Of a stretch of DNA of 9,015 bases, positions 1 to 6,271 are shown in pieces. A model generated the notes under the pieces. It was not told where the DNA came from. It was given only the letters and a program-made list of their open reading frames with translations, and ran no database searches. Positions within the stretch are counted from its first letter, which is position 1. Each line of letters opens with the position of its first letter. The stretch is from NCBI GenBank assembly GCA_003565055.1, contig PXDM01000457.1, forward strand, positions 1 through 9,015. Reading direction: 5' to 3'. The DNA comes from Paracoccaceae bacterium (GTDB lineage: Bacteria; Pseudomonadota; Alphaproteobacteria; Rhodobacterales; Rhodobacteraceae). Both the position numbers and the translations under genes were made by a program.

Positions 1-183
1 GTCATCGAGGACGGGGTGGCCCGCCTCGGTCAGGTCTGGGGTCAGGGTGTAGCCCGCGAAGGTCACCTGCACAGTGGTCGGGGCGTCGTCATCCGGCACG
101 GGCTCGGCTGCAACAGGTGTAACGCTGGCCCAGCTCAGGGCCGCGAGGAGCGCCGAAAGGCGTGCGATTGTCCAGAAGCTCAC
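1..183 (-). CDS. N-terminal part of an unrecognised exported protein (runs off the left edge)
   Basis: Reading leftwards from a GTG at 183, 61 codons stay open to the window edge. The protein starts MSFWTIARLSALLAAL and has a typical Sec signal peptide: a short n-region with one arginine, a hydrophobic core (about residues 6-20) and a likely signal peptidase I site after VAA (about residue 25), followed by an acidic, proline-rich stretch (EPVPDDDAP). The mature part begins with a VQVTFAGYTLTPDL stretch that I do not recognise. The GTG start is preferred because GGAGG lies 5 nt upstream; an in-frame ATG at 195 would put that Shine-Dalgarno inside the coding region. The gene is divergent from the muramidase-like gene. 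Product and full length are unknown; probably periplasmic or outer-surface. Being coding is well supported; function is not. Confidence 0.75.
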   Translation of the reverse strand, partial: MSFWTIARLSALLAALSWASVTPVAAEPVPDDDAPTTVQVTFAGYTLTPDLTEAGHPVLDD

Positions 184-186
184 ATG

Positions 187-193
187 CTCCTCC
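187..193 (-). promoter_or_regulatory. Ribosome binding site deciding the GTG start of the left-edge gene
   Basis: On the minus strand GGAGGAG (193 to 187) ends 3 nt before the GTG at 183; its GGAGG core is 5 nt away. It is the best Shine-Dalgarno match in the window and favours the GTG over the in-frame ATG at 195. Confidence 0.6.
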
Positions 194-200
194 ATCGACC

Positions 201-227
201 TTACCCCCGCCGTGCCAGGGGGGGTAA
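201..227 (-). promoter_or_regulatory. Perfect 8-bp inverted repeat in the leader of the left-edge gene
   Basis: TTACCCCC (201-208) and GGGGGTAA (220-227) are perfect reverse complements separated by 11 nt. The element lies 17 nt upstream of the GTG at 183, so in a leftward transcript it would form a GC-rich hairpin just 5' of the ribosome binding site; in DNA it could equally be an operator. It is not a convincing terminator: no run of T follows on either strand beyond the few A/T bases of the stem. Role inferred only. Confidence 0.45.
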
Positions 228-244
228 AACAAGAACTCAAATGC

Positions 245-263
245 CGAGGTCAGAGCGACCTCG
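245..263. promoter_or_regulatory. Perfect 7-bp dyad (operator-like) beside the AT-rich island
   Basis: CGAGGTC (245-251), a 5-nt spacer, and GACCTCG (257-263) form a symmetric 19-bp element. Size and spacing suit a dimeric helix-turn-helix regulator or a short RNA hairpin. It sits directly next to the AT-rich island at 267-302, where a promoter for one or both divergent genes is expected. No specific regulator family can be named. Confidence 0.4.
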
Positions 264-266
264 CTC

Positions 267-302
267 GTTATGAATATGATAATAATATTGAAATAGTCTT
301 AA
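267..302. promoter_or_regulatory. AT-rich promoter-like island between divergent genes
   Basis: This is the only strongly AT-rich stretch in an otherwise very GC-rich window, and it lies between two divergent genes. It contains -10-like hexamers on the plus strand (TATGAT at 275-280, GATAAT at 278-283). I could not pair these with a good -35 at 16-18 bp, so the exact promoter, and whether it serves one strand or both, is unresolved. The rest of 184-358 holds the two dyads listed separately and a pair of TGCGCA palindromes (307-312 and 322-327); I see no gene there. Confidence 0.35.
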
Positions 303-358
303 GGCCTGCGCATCGCGGTGGTGCGCATTTCTATCAGAGGGCGAAAAGCGCTGTGAGA

Positions 359-949
359 ATGGCACATGCATCGGTTGCAACGCGCATGGTGATCACGCTG
401 ATCTGCGCCCTGCATCTGAATGTCGGGTCTGTGCGGGCCAGTGATTCGCCGACCCGTTTTGCCGCCAATGACGTGGAGTTTCTCAATCTGATGGGGACTC
501 TCGAAGGGCCGCGCGGCTTTGGCACTGTGAGCGATTTCGCGCCCGTTCTGCCCGACCGCCCGCTTGGCGAAATGACACTGGCCGAGGTGATGGCCTATCA
601 GCGTGAGATCCGCGCGATGGGCACTGTTTCCTCGGCAGTGGGGCGCTATCAGTTCATCTATCTGACCCTGCGCGATCTGGTTGAGACGCAGGGCATTGCC
701 GAGACTCTGATTTTCGACAGCGAGGTTCAGACCTATCTTGCCCGTTTCCTGATGCATGATTGCGGGTTTTACGACCCTGATACGCCGCTGGTGCGGCTGG
801 GCAATTGCCTCGCTTCGGTCTGGGCGGCGCTGCCACTGGTCAGCGGGCCGTCGCGGGGGCGCTCGGCCTATGCCAGCGACGGGGTCAACCGGGCGCTGGT
901 CGCGCCCGAGGTGGTGATGGAAGTGCTCGCACGCCGCTTTGCGTGGTGA
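359..949 (+). CDS. Secreted muramidase-like protein related to phage lambda R lysozyme (GH104-like)
   Basis: A 196-residue protein with an N-terminal signal peptide or anchor (hydrophobic about residues 10-24, possible cleavage after VRA at about 27). The mature part resembles the lambda R endolysin fold, a lytic transglycosylase that cleaves peptidoglycan. Visible similarities are a Glu in LMGTLEG (E49), at the place of the lambda catalytic Glu in its IRQSEG segment; GRYQ (95-98), matching lambda AGRYQ; and GNCLASVWAALP (148-159), matching the lambda RCSNIWASLP region. Cys135 and Cys150 could form a disulphide in the periplasm. No holin, spanin or other phage gene is nearby, so it looks like a chromosomal cell-wall enzyme rather than prophage lysis. 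Start choice is uncertain: ATG at 359 keeps the whole signal peptide; GTG at 353 and ATG at 386 are in frame, and the Shine-Dalgarno is weak (AGAGGG at 336-341). The gene converges on metK with a 7-bp gap. It could be a catalytically altered relative; identification rests on motifs only. Confidence 0.65.
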   Translation: MAHASVATRMVITLICALHLNVGSVRASDSPTRFAANDVEFLNLMGTLEGPRGFGTVSDFAPVLPDRPLGEMTLAEVMAYQREIRAMGTVSSAVGRYQFIYLTLRDLVETQGIAETLIFDSEVQTYLARFLMHDCGFYDPDTPLVRLGNCLASVWAALPLVSGPSRGRSAYASDGVNRALVAPEVVMEVLARRFAW

Positions 950-956
950 GCCGTGC

Positions 957-2123
957 TCAGAGGGCTTTTTTCAGCGCCTCGACCAGATCGGTGCGTTCCC
1001 AGGAGAAGCCGCCATCGGATTCGGGCGCGCGTCCGAAATGGCCATAGGCCGCCGTGCGCGCATAGATCGGGCGGTTGAGGCCCAGATGCGTGCGGATCCC
1101 GAGCGGCGTGAGGTCCATGACCTGCGCAACAGCCTGTTCGATGGCAGCGTCTGCGACAGCGCCTGTGCCGTGGGTGTCGACATAGATCGAGAGCGGTTTG
1201 GCGACCCCGATCGCGTAGGAGATCTGCAGCGTGCAGCGCCGCGCGAGCCCGGCGGCCACGATATTCTTGGCGAGATAGCGCGCGGCATAGGCCGCTGAGC
1301 GGTCAACCTTGGTCGGATCCTTGCCCGAAAACGCGCCGCCGCCATGCGGGGCTGCGCCGCCATAGGTGTCGACGATGATCTTGCGCCCGGTGAGCCCCGC
1401 ATCCCCGTCCGGCCCGCCGATGACGAAAGTGCCTGTGGGGTTGACCCACCATTCGGTCTTGTCGGTGAGCCAGCTCGCGGGCAGGACCTCGCGGATATAG
1501 GGTTCGACAATGGCGCGGATATCGTCGGATTTCTGGCTTTCATCGGCGTGCTGGGTGGAGAGCACAAGCTGCGTGACCTCGACCGGCACACCATCTTCAT
1601 AGCGCAGTGAAAGCTGGGTCTTGGCATCCGGGCGCAGGGTCGGCTCGGCCCCGGATTTGCGCGCTTCGGCCAGACGGCGCAGGATCGCGTGGGAATACTG
1701 GATCGGCGCGGGCATCAATTCCGGGGTCTCATCGACCGCATAGCCGAACATGATCCCCTGATCACCGGCCCCATCTTGCGACACGCCCTGCCAGATATGG
1801 GCGGATTGCTCATGCAGGAAGTTGAGCACATGGCAGGTGTTCCAGTGGAACTTGTCCTGTTCATAACCGATATCGCGGATGCAGTCGCGCGCGATCTGGG
1901 GGATGCGGCCCATGTAATCCTTCAGCCGCTCCGGGTCAGACAGCCCGATTTCGCCGCCGATCACCACCATCGAAGATGTGGCGAAGGTCTCGCAGGCCAC
2001 GCGTGCAGTTTCTTCCTCAGTGAGAAGCGCGTCCAGCACAGCATCGGAGATCCGGTCGCAAACTTTGTCGGGATGGCCCTCGGAGACGGATTCGGACGTG
2101 AAAATATAGTCTTGCCTGCTCAT
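957..2123 (-). CDS. metK: S-adenosylmethionine synthetase (methionine adenosyltransferase)
   Basis: A 388-residue cytoplasmic enzyme that makes S-adenosylmethionine from ATP and methionine, releasing phosphate and pyrophosphate; it supplies the methyl donor for the cell. Length is normal for bacterial MetK (about 380-400). The family signatures are clear: GHPDK near the N-terminus (16-20), the GAGDQGIMFGYA hexapeptide region (118-129) and the glycine-rich phosphate-binding segment GGGAFSGKDPTKVDRSA (261-277). The N-terminus MSRQDYIFTSESVSEGHPD is canonical, fixing the ATG at 2123. The ribosome binding site is weak (GGGG at 2137-2134, 10 nt from the ATG), and the leader can fold (see the separate entry). 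It lies downstream of, and on the same strand as, the esterase gene, with a 126-bp gap that suggests its own promoter. No damage or oddity in the protein. Confidence 0.97.
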   Translation of the reverse strand: MSRQDYIFTSESVSEGHPDKVCDRISDAVLDALLTEEETARVACETFATSSMVVIGGEIGLSDPERLKDYMGRIPQIARDCIRDIGYEQDKFHWNTCHVLNFLHEQSAHIWQGVSQDGAGDQGIMFGYAVDETPELMPAPIQYSHAILRRLAEARKSGAEPTLRPDAKTQLSLRYEDGVPVEVTQLVLSTQHADESQKSDDIRAIVEPYIREVLPASWLTDKTEWWVNPTGTFVIGGPDGDAGLTGRKIIVDTYGGAAPHGGGAFSGKDPTKVDRSAAYAARYLAKNIVAAGLARRCTLQISYAIGVAKPLSIYVDTHGTGAVADAAIEQAVAQVMDLTPLGIRTHLGLNRPIYARTAAYGHFGRAPESDGGFSWERTDLVEALKKAL

Positions 2124-2130
2124 ATACGGT

Positions 2131-2168
2131 CTGCCCCATAGGATGCGTGCCGCCCCGTGATCCGGGGC
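2131..2168 (-). promoter_or_regulatory. metK 5' leader with a strong hairpin that can compete for the ribosome binding site
   Basis: On the transcript strand GCCCCG (2168-2163) and CGGGGC (2157-2152) form a perfect 6-bp stem with a 5-nt GATCA loop. A second GGGGC (2137-2133), the only Shine-Dalgarno-like sequence before metK, can pair with the same GCCCC arm. The two pairings are mutually exclusive, so a switch controlling translation is possible. SAM/SAH riboswitches, known from the Rhodobacterales upstream of metK, also pair a GC-rich loop with the ribosome binding site. However, the conserved core I remember for that class (CACAACGGCUUCC) is not present here, so I do not call it one. A possible promoter further upstream is TTGTGA (2227-2222), 17 bp, TATGGC (2204-2199), a modest match. 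The remainder of 2169-2249 shows no gene. Confidence 0.4.
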
Positions 2169-2249
2169 TGTGACGCAAGATCACCAAACTTTGCACGTGC
2201 CATAGCAAGAAGCGTGGCGGGTCACAACCGCAACGCGTTACACATGGTT

Positions 2250-2921
2250 TCAGGACTCTTGCGCCTCCAGCCCGCGCAGGAATTCCAGCAGCGGCGGGCC
2301 GACATGTTCGACGATCAGCGCCACGCCTTCGGCATTGGGGTGGATATGGTCATCCTGCATCAGATCGTTGAAGCTCGCGCCCGCATCGGCCTTGTCGGTC
2401 ATGGGCTGCATGAAATTGGGGATCAGCGGCACGTCGAAGATGCCTGCGAGGTCGATATACATCCGCTCGAAGGCCAGCTTGAATTCAGGCCCGTAATTGC
2501 CCGGCGCGGGCATGCCTGCGAGCATCGCGGGGATGCCATCGCGCTCCAGCCGCGTCAGGATGCCGCGCAGATTGTCCTTGCTCGCTGCCGGGCTGAGGCC
2601 GCGCAGCAGGTCATTGCCGCCCAAGGTGACCAGCATCGCGTCAACTGGCTCCGCGAGCGTCCAGTCCATCCGCTCAAGCCCGCCTGCCGTTGTGTCGCCC
2701 GAGACACCGGCATTGATCACCTCGACAGCGAGGCCCTGATCCTCAAGCCATGCCTGCAACTGCGGCACGAAACCCTCATCCGTGGGCAGGCCGTAGCCCT
2801 GCGTCAGACTGTCGCCCAAAGCCACGAGCCGCAGCACATCCGCCTCCGTCTCCGCGACGGAAGGCGTGGCGATGAGCGTGAAAGACAGGATTGCCGCAGC
2901 GCAGCGGTTGCTTGCGCGCAT
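2250..2921 (-). CDS. tesA: Periplasmic SGNH/GDSL esterase, TesA-like (arylesterase / lysophospholipase)
   Basis: A 223-residue serine esterase of the SGNH hydrolase family, of the TesA type that cleaves acyl esters, lysophospholipids and acyl thioesters in the periplasm. A signal peptide spans about residues 1-23 (MRASNRCAAAILSFTLIA, cleavage after SVA). All four SGNH blocks are present: GDSL with nucleophile Ser38; Gly75 in GVSGDT; GGND (101-104) with oxyanion Asn103; and DxxH with Asp191 and His194. The ATG at 2921 is chosen because it opens a compact signal peptide and has GGGG 5 nt upstream. An in-frame ATG at 2978 would add 19 residues before the signal peptide and overlap the divergent ABC gene. 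The divergent YbbA/YbbP neighbours are the standard partners of this enzyme. Physiological substrate is not visible. Confidence 0.9.
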   Translation of the reverse strand: MRASNRCAAAILSFTLIATPSVAETEADVLRLVALGDSLTQGYGLPTDEGFVPQLQAWLEDQGLAVEVINAGVSGDTTAGGLERMDWTLAEPVDAMLVTLGGNDLLRGLSPAASKDNLRGILTRLERDGIPAMLAGMPAPGNYGPEFKLAFERMYIDLAGIFDVPLIPNFMQPMTDKADAGASFNDLMQDDHIHPNAEGVALIVEHVGPPLLEFLRGLEAQES

Positions 2922-2967
2922 CGCAGCCCCATATGCAAGGGAACGGATTTTGGAAAAGGTATCGGTG
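2922..2967. promoter_or_regulatory. 46-bp divergent spacer between tesA-like and ybbA-like genes
   Basis: This short gap must hold the ribosome binding sites of both genes: GGGG (2930-2927, minus strand) for the esterase and GGAAAAGG (2952-2959, plus strand) for the ABC ATPase, the latter 8 nt from its ATG. It is too short for two separate full promoters, so at least one promoter probably lies inside the opposite gene's 5' coding region. No clear -35/-10 pair was identified. Confidence 0.4.
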
Positions 2968-3672
2968 ATGTCGGACATGGTGCTCTCGTTCAGGGATGTG
3001 GGGTTGCGCCTGCAGGGCAATGCAGGGCCAGTGGAGATATTGCACGGCATCACGCTCGATGTCACGCGGGGCGAGACTGTGGGCATGATCGGGCCGTCTG
3101 GGTCGGGCAAATCCTCGCTCCTCATGCTCATGGGCGGGCTGGAACGCGCGACGGCAGGCTCGGTCACGGCGCTGGGCCATGATCTGACCCGGCTTGGTGA
3201 AGATGCGCTCGCCCGGTTTCGTCGTGAGAATATGGGGGTGGTGTTTCAATCTTTCCACCTGATTCCGACGATGACCGCGCTGGAAAACGTCGCGACGCCC
3301 TTGGAACTTGCCGGGCGGGCGGATGCGTTCGAGCGCGCTGAAGAAGAACTGCGCGCGGTGGGTCTGGGTCACCGGATGGACCATTACCCGGCGCAGATGT
3401 CGGGCGGCGAGCAGCAGCGCGTGGCGCTTGCGCGGGCGGCGGCTCCGCGCCCCGCCATCCTGCTCGCGGATGAGCCGACGGGTAATCTCGACGGGCCGAA
3501 CGGGCTGGCGATCATGGATATGCTCTTCGGTTTGCGCGACAAACATGGCGCGACGCTGGTGCTGGTGACGCATGCGCCGGAACTCGCCGCGCGCTGCGAC
3601 CGGGTGATCCGGCTCGCAGACGGGCGTATCGCGGGCGAGGATCGCCCCGCGCGTGCCGAGGCCGCTGAATGA
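2968..3672 (+). CDS. ybbA: ABC transporter ATP-binding protein, YbbA/LolD type
   Basis: A 234-residue ATPase subunit of the MacB/LolD/YbbA branch, which works with FtsX-type permeases at the inner membrane and drives conformational force rather than classic import. All nucleotide-binding motifs are intact: Walker A GPSGSGKS (42-49), Q-loop Gln94 in VVFQSFHL, signature MSGGEQQR (144-151), Walker B ILLADEP (164-170) with Glu169, the D-loop region GNLD and H-loop His202. The ATG at 2968 is preferred over upstream in-frame starts because GGAAAAGG lies 8 nt before it and the protein then begins at the usual distance before the first strand (VLSFRDVGL). Its last codons overlap the permease start (ATGA), which argues for coupled translation. 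LolD-type sorting is less likely, because the partner permease is a large 10-helix YbbP-like protein and not LolC/E. Confidence 0.93.
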   Translation: MSDMVLSFRDVGLRLQGNAGPVEILHGITLDVTRGETVGMIGPSGSGKSSLLMLMGGLERATAGSVTALGHDLTRLGEDALARFRRENMGVVFQSFHLIPTMTALENVATPLELAGRADAFERAEEELRAVGLGHRMDHYPAQMSGGEQQRVALARAAAPRPAILLADEPTGNLDGPNGLAIMDMLFGLRDKHGATLVLVTHAPELAARCDRVIRLADGRIAGEDRPARAEAAE

Positions 3673-6200
3673 GCGCCGTCGCCTGGCGCATCGCGCGGCG
3701 TGAATTGCGCGGGGGCCTGCGCGGCTTCTGGGTGTTTCTGGCCTGCCTCGCCTTGGGCGTCGGTGCGATTGCGGCTGTGGGATCGGTGCGCGGTGCAATC
3801 GACGACGGGCTCGCGCGTGAGGGCGCGACGCTTCTGGGGGGCGATGCGGAATTGCGCATGACCTACCGTTTCGCCACGGCCGAGGAACGCGACTGGATCG
3901 ACGGTTTCGCGGCGGAGGTGTCCGAGATCGTGGATTTCCGCTCGATGGCCGTGGCGGGTGAGGGCGACACGTCCGAGCGCTCAGTGACGCAAGTCAAGGG
4001 CGTGGACAGCGCCTATCCGCTGGTGGGACGTATGGGGCTCGCGCCCGAGATCCCGCTGTCAGAGGCGCTGGCCGATCACGACGGGCTGCCCGGTGGCGTG
4101 ATGGAGCGCATTCTGGCCGAGCGGTTGGGGCTGGAAATCGGCGACACCTTCCGCCTCGGCGTGCAGGAGTTCCGACTGACCGCGCATCTGACGCGCGAAC
4201 CGGACGGTCTGGGCGCGAATTTCGGCTTTGGGCCGCGCACATTGGTGCGGACGGATGCACTGGCCGAGGCCGAATTGCTCGGCCCCGGCACGCTCTACGA
4301 GGTGAATTACCGCCTGATGCTGCCCGGCCAGACGCTTGATCAGGCCCGCCGCGTGGTCAACCAGCAGTTCGAGGGCGCGGGCGTGCGCTGGCGCGACAGC
4401 CGCAACGCCGCGCCACAAGTGCGCAATGTGATCGAGAGGGTCTCCTCCTTCCTCGTGCTCGTGGGGCTGGCGGGGCTCGCTGTGGGTGGTGTGGGTGTCT
4501 CGGCGGCAGTTCGGACCTATCTCGACGGCAAGACCAATGTGATTGCGACGCTCAAGACGCTGGGGGCGGAAGGGCGCACGATCTTCGCGGTCTATCTGAT
4601 GCAGATCGGCGTGCTGACGGTGATCGGCGTGGCTTTGGGGCTGATCCTCGGGGCAGTCACACCTTTCGCCGTGGCCCCGCTGGTCGCGGATCAACTGCCG
4701 GTCGATCTGGAGATCCGTGTCCATTCCCGCGCGTTGGTCGAGGCCGCGCTTTATGGTGTGCTGACGGCGCTCATCTTCACGCTCTGGCCGCTCGCGCGCA
4801 CCGAAGATGTCCGGGCGGCGGCGATTTTTCGGGGCGTGGCCGAGAGTGGCAAGGGTTGGCCGCGCTGGCCTTATCTCATGGCGACGCTGGGTGTCGTGGC
4901 GGCGCTTGTGCTGACGGCGGCGGCTTTCGCGGCTGTCCCGATTCTCGCTTTTGCCACGGCTGCCGCAGTGATGGGCGCGCTGGCGGTGCTGGCCGTCGCG
5001 GCGCTGGGCGTGCGCGCGCTTGCGCGCAGACTGGCGCGGGCGCGGGCCTTGCGCGGGCGCACGGCGCTGCGCATGGCAATGGGCGCGATCTCCAATCCGC
5101 GCGAAGGCGCGACTGCGGTGATCCTGTCGCTGGGGCTGGGGCTGACGGTGCTGGCGGCTGTCGGCCAGATCGACAGCAACCTGCGCCGCGCGATTGCGCT
5201 GGACCTGCCGGACCGCGCGCCGAGCTATTTCTTCCTCGATATCCAGAATTCGCAGCTTGAGGGGTTTCTGGCGCGGCTCGATGCCGATGAGAATGTCGAC
5301 CGGGTCGACACGGCACCCATGCTACGCGGCATTGTCTCCGGGCTGAACGGGGTGCCTGCGCGCGAGCATCCGCGCGCGGATCATTGGGTGCTGCGCGGGG
5401 ATCGCGGGATCAGCTATGCAGCGACCATGCCCGAAGGCACAGTGCTGACCGAAGGCAACTGGTGGCCCGAGGATTATTCCGGCCCGCCGCTGGTGAGCTT
5501 CGGGGCCGAACAGGCGGCGGATCTGGGGCTGAGCGTCGGTGACAGCGTGACGCTGAACATCCTTGGCCGCGACATGACGGCCGAGATCGCCAATCTGCGC
5601 GATGTGGATTTCTCCGCCGGGGGGATCGGCTTCGTGATGGTGCTCTCGCCCGAACCCATCCGCGCGGCCCCGCATACGCATATTGCGACCGTCTATGCGT
5701 TGGAAGCCGCCGAGGGCGCGATCCTGCGCGATCTGTCCAACATGTTCCCAAATATCACTGCGATCCGCGTGCGCGAAGCTGCCGAGCGCGTGACCGAGGC
5801 GCTGTCCACCATGGCAACCGCAACGCGCTACGCGGCGCTTGCGACCTTGCTGACGGGCTTCGTGGTGCTGATCGGCGCAGCGGCAGCGGGCGAGCGCGCG
5901 CGGGTGTTCGAGGCGGCGGTGATGAAGACGCTTGGGGCGTCGCGCGGGGCGATCCTCGCAAGTTTCGCCTTGCGCGCGATGCTGATGGGCGCGGCAGCAG
6001 GGCTTGTGGCGCTGGGCGCTGCGGCGCTGGCCTCCTGGGCCGTGATGCGCTTCGTGATGGACGCGAGCTATGTCTTCGAGCCCGTCTCGGCGATTGCCGT
6101 CATCATCGGCGGGGTCGTGGCGGTGCTTCTGGCAGGGCTCGCCTTTGCGCTGCGCCCGCTTGCGGTGCGGCCTGCGCAGGTGTTGCGCGCGCAGGAGTGA
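3669..6200 (+). CDS. ybbP: FtsX-family ABC permease, YbbP type
   Basis: An 843-residue inner-membrane permease, the partner of the preceding ATPase. By eye there are ten hydrophobic segments: about 21-42, 260-282, 305-333, 356-378, 403-425, 428-450, 482-500, 721-742, 763-790 and 806-828. Two large periplasmic domains lie at about 43-255 and 505-715. The protein is an internal duplication of an FtsX unit: the cytoplasmic-loop motif LKTLGAEGRTI (295-305) reappears as MKTLGASRGAI (752-762). That layout, with a central 4-helix linker, matches YbbP rather than 4-helix MacB or LolC/E. The ATG overlaps the ATPase stop by 4 bp, with GAGG 7 nt upstream inside the ATPase gene. In E. coli-type systems YbbA/YbbP sits beside TesA and is thought to extract or present hydrophobic substrates; the same role here is inference from context. 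Confidence 0.92.
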   Translation: MSAVAWRIARRELRGGLRGFWVFLACLALGVGAIAAVGSVRGAIDDGLAREGATLLGGDAELRMTYRFATAEERDWIDGFAAEVSEIVDFRSMAVAGEGDTSERSVTQVKGVDSAYPLVGRMGLAPEIPLSEALADHDGLPGGVMERILAERLGLEIGDTFRLGVQEFRLTAHLTREPDGLGANFGFGPRTLVRTDALAEAELLGPGTLYEVNYRLMLPGQTLDQARRVVNQQFEGAGVRWRDSRNAAPQVRNVIERVSSFLVLVGLAGLAVGGVGVSAAVRTYLDGKTNVIATLKTLGAEGRTIFAVYLMQIGVLTVIGVALGLILGAVTPFAVAPLVADQLPVDLEIRVHSRALVEAALYGVLTALIFTLWPLARTEDVRAAAIFRGVAESGKGWPRWPYLMATLGVVAALVLTAAAFAAVPILAFATAAAVMGALAVLAVAALGVRALARRLARARALRGRTALRMAMGAISNPREGATAVILSLGLGLTVLAAVGQIDSNLRRAIALDLPDRAPSYFFLDIQNSQLEGFLARLDADENVDRVDTAPMLRGIVSGLNGVPAREHPRADHWVLRGDRGISYAATMPEGTVLTEGNWWPEDYSGPPLVSFGAEQAADLGLSVGDSVTLNILGRDMTAEIANLRDVDFSAGGIGFVMVLSPEPIRAAPHTHIATVYALEAAEGAILRDLSNMFPNITAIRVREAAERVTEALSTMATATRYAALATLLTGFVVLIGAAAAGERARVFEAAVMKTLGASRGAILASFALRAMLMGAAAGLVALGAAALASWAVMRFVMDASYVFEPVSAIAVIIGGVVAVLLAGLAFALRPLAVRPAQVLRAQE

Positions 6201-6271
6201 CGCGGGCTGTTTGCCAAGCACTCCGACACGGGCGGGGGCGAGAGGCCGACGGCACAGAGGCTGCGCTGCTC

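Noticed and set aside
201..227. Interpreting the 8-bp inverted repeat as a transcription terminator
   Set aside because: It lies upstream of a start codon in a divergent region, not downstream of a gene, and lacks a following T-run on either strand.
74..358. N-terminal extension of the muramidase-like frame back to 74
   Set aside because: The extension overlaps the left-edge gene, runs through both dyads and the AT-rich island, and would bury the signal peptide inside the protein.
359..949. Prophage remnant around the lysozyme-like gene
   Set aside because: There are no holin, spanin, tail, integrase or attachment-site features, and the neighbours are housekeeping genes.
2124..2250. A canonical SAM/SAH or SAM-II riboswitch upstream of metK
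   Set aside because: I searched by eye for the conserved CACAACGGCUUCC-type core and did not find it. Only a generic competing-hairpin arrangement is visible, so it is reported as a candidate regulatory leader instead.
2922..3167. N-terminal extension of the esterase to 3167
   Set aside because: It is antisense to the ABC ATPase including Walker A, and places the signal peptide about 80 residues into the protein.
2776..3798. Minus-strand open frame (340 codons) opposite the ABC ATPase
   Set aside because: It is antisense to an ATPase with every nucleotide-binding motif intact; the product is a basic, unstructured-looking shadow.
6201..6271. Rho-independent terminator between the convergent permease and glycosyltransferase genes
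   Set aside because: There are GC-rich short repeats but no stable stem followed by a run of T on either strand.
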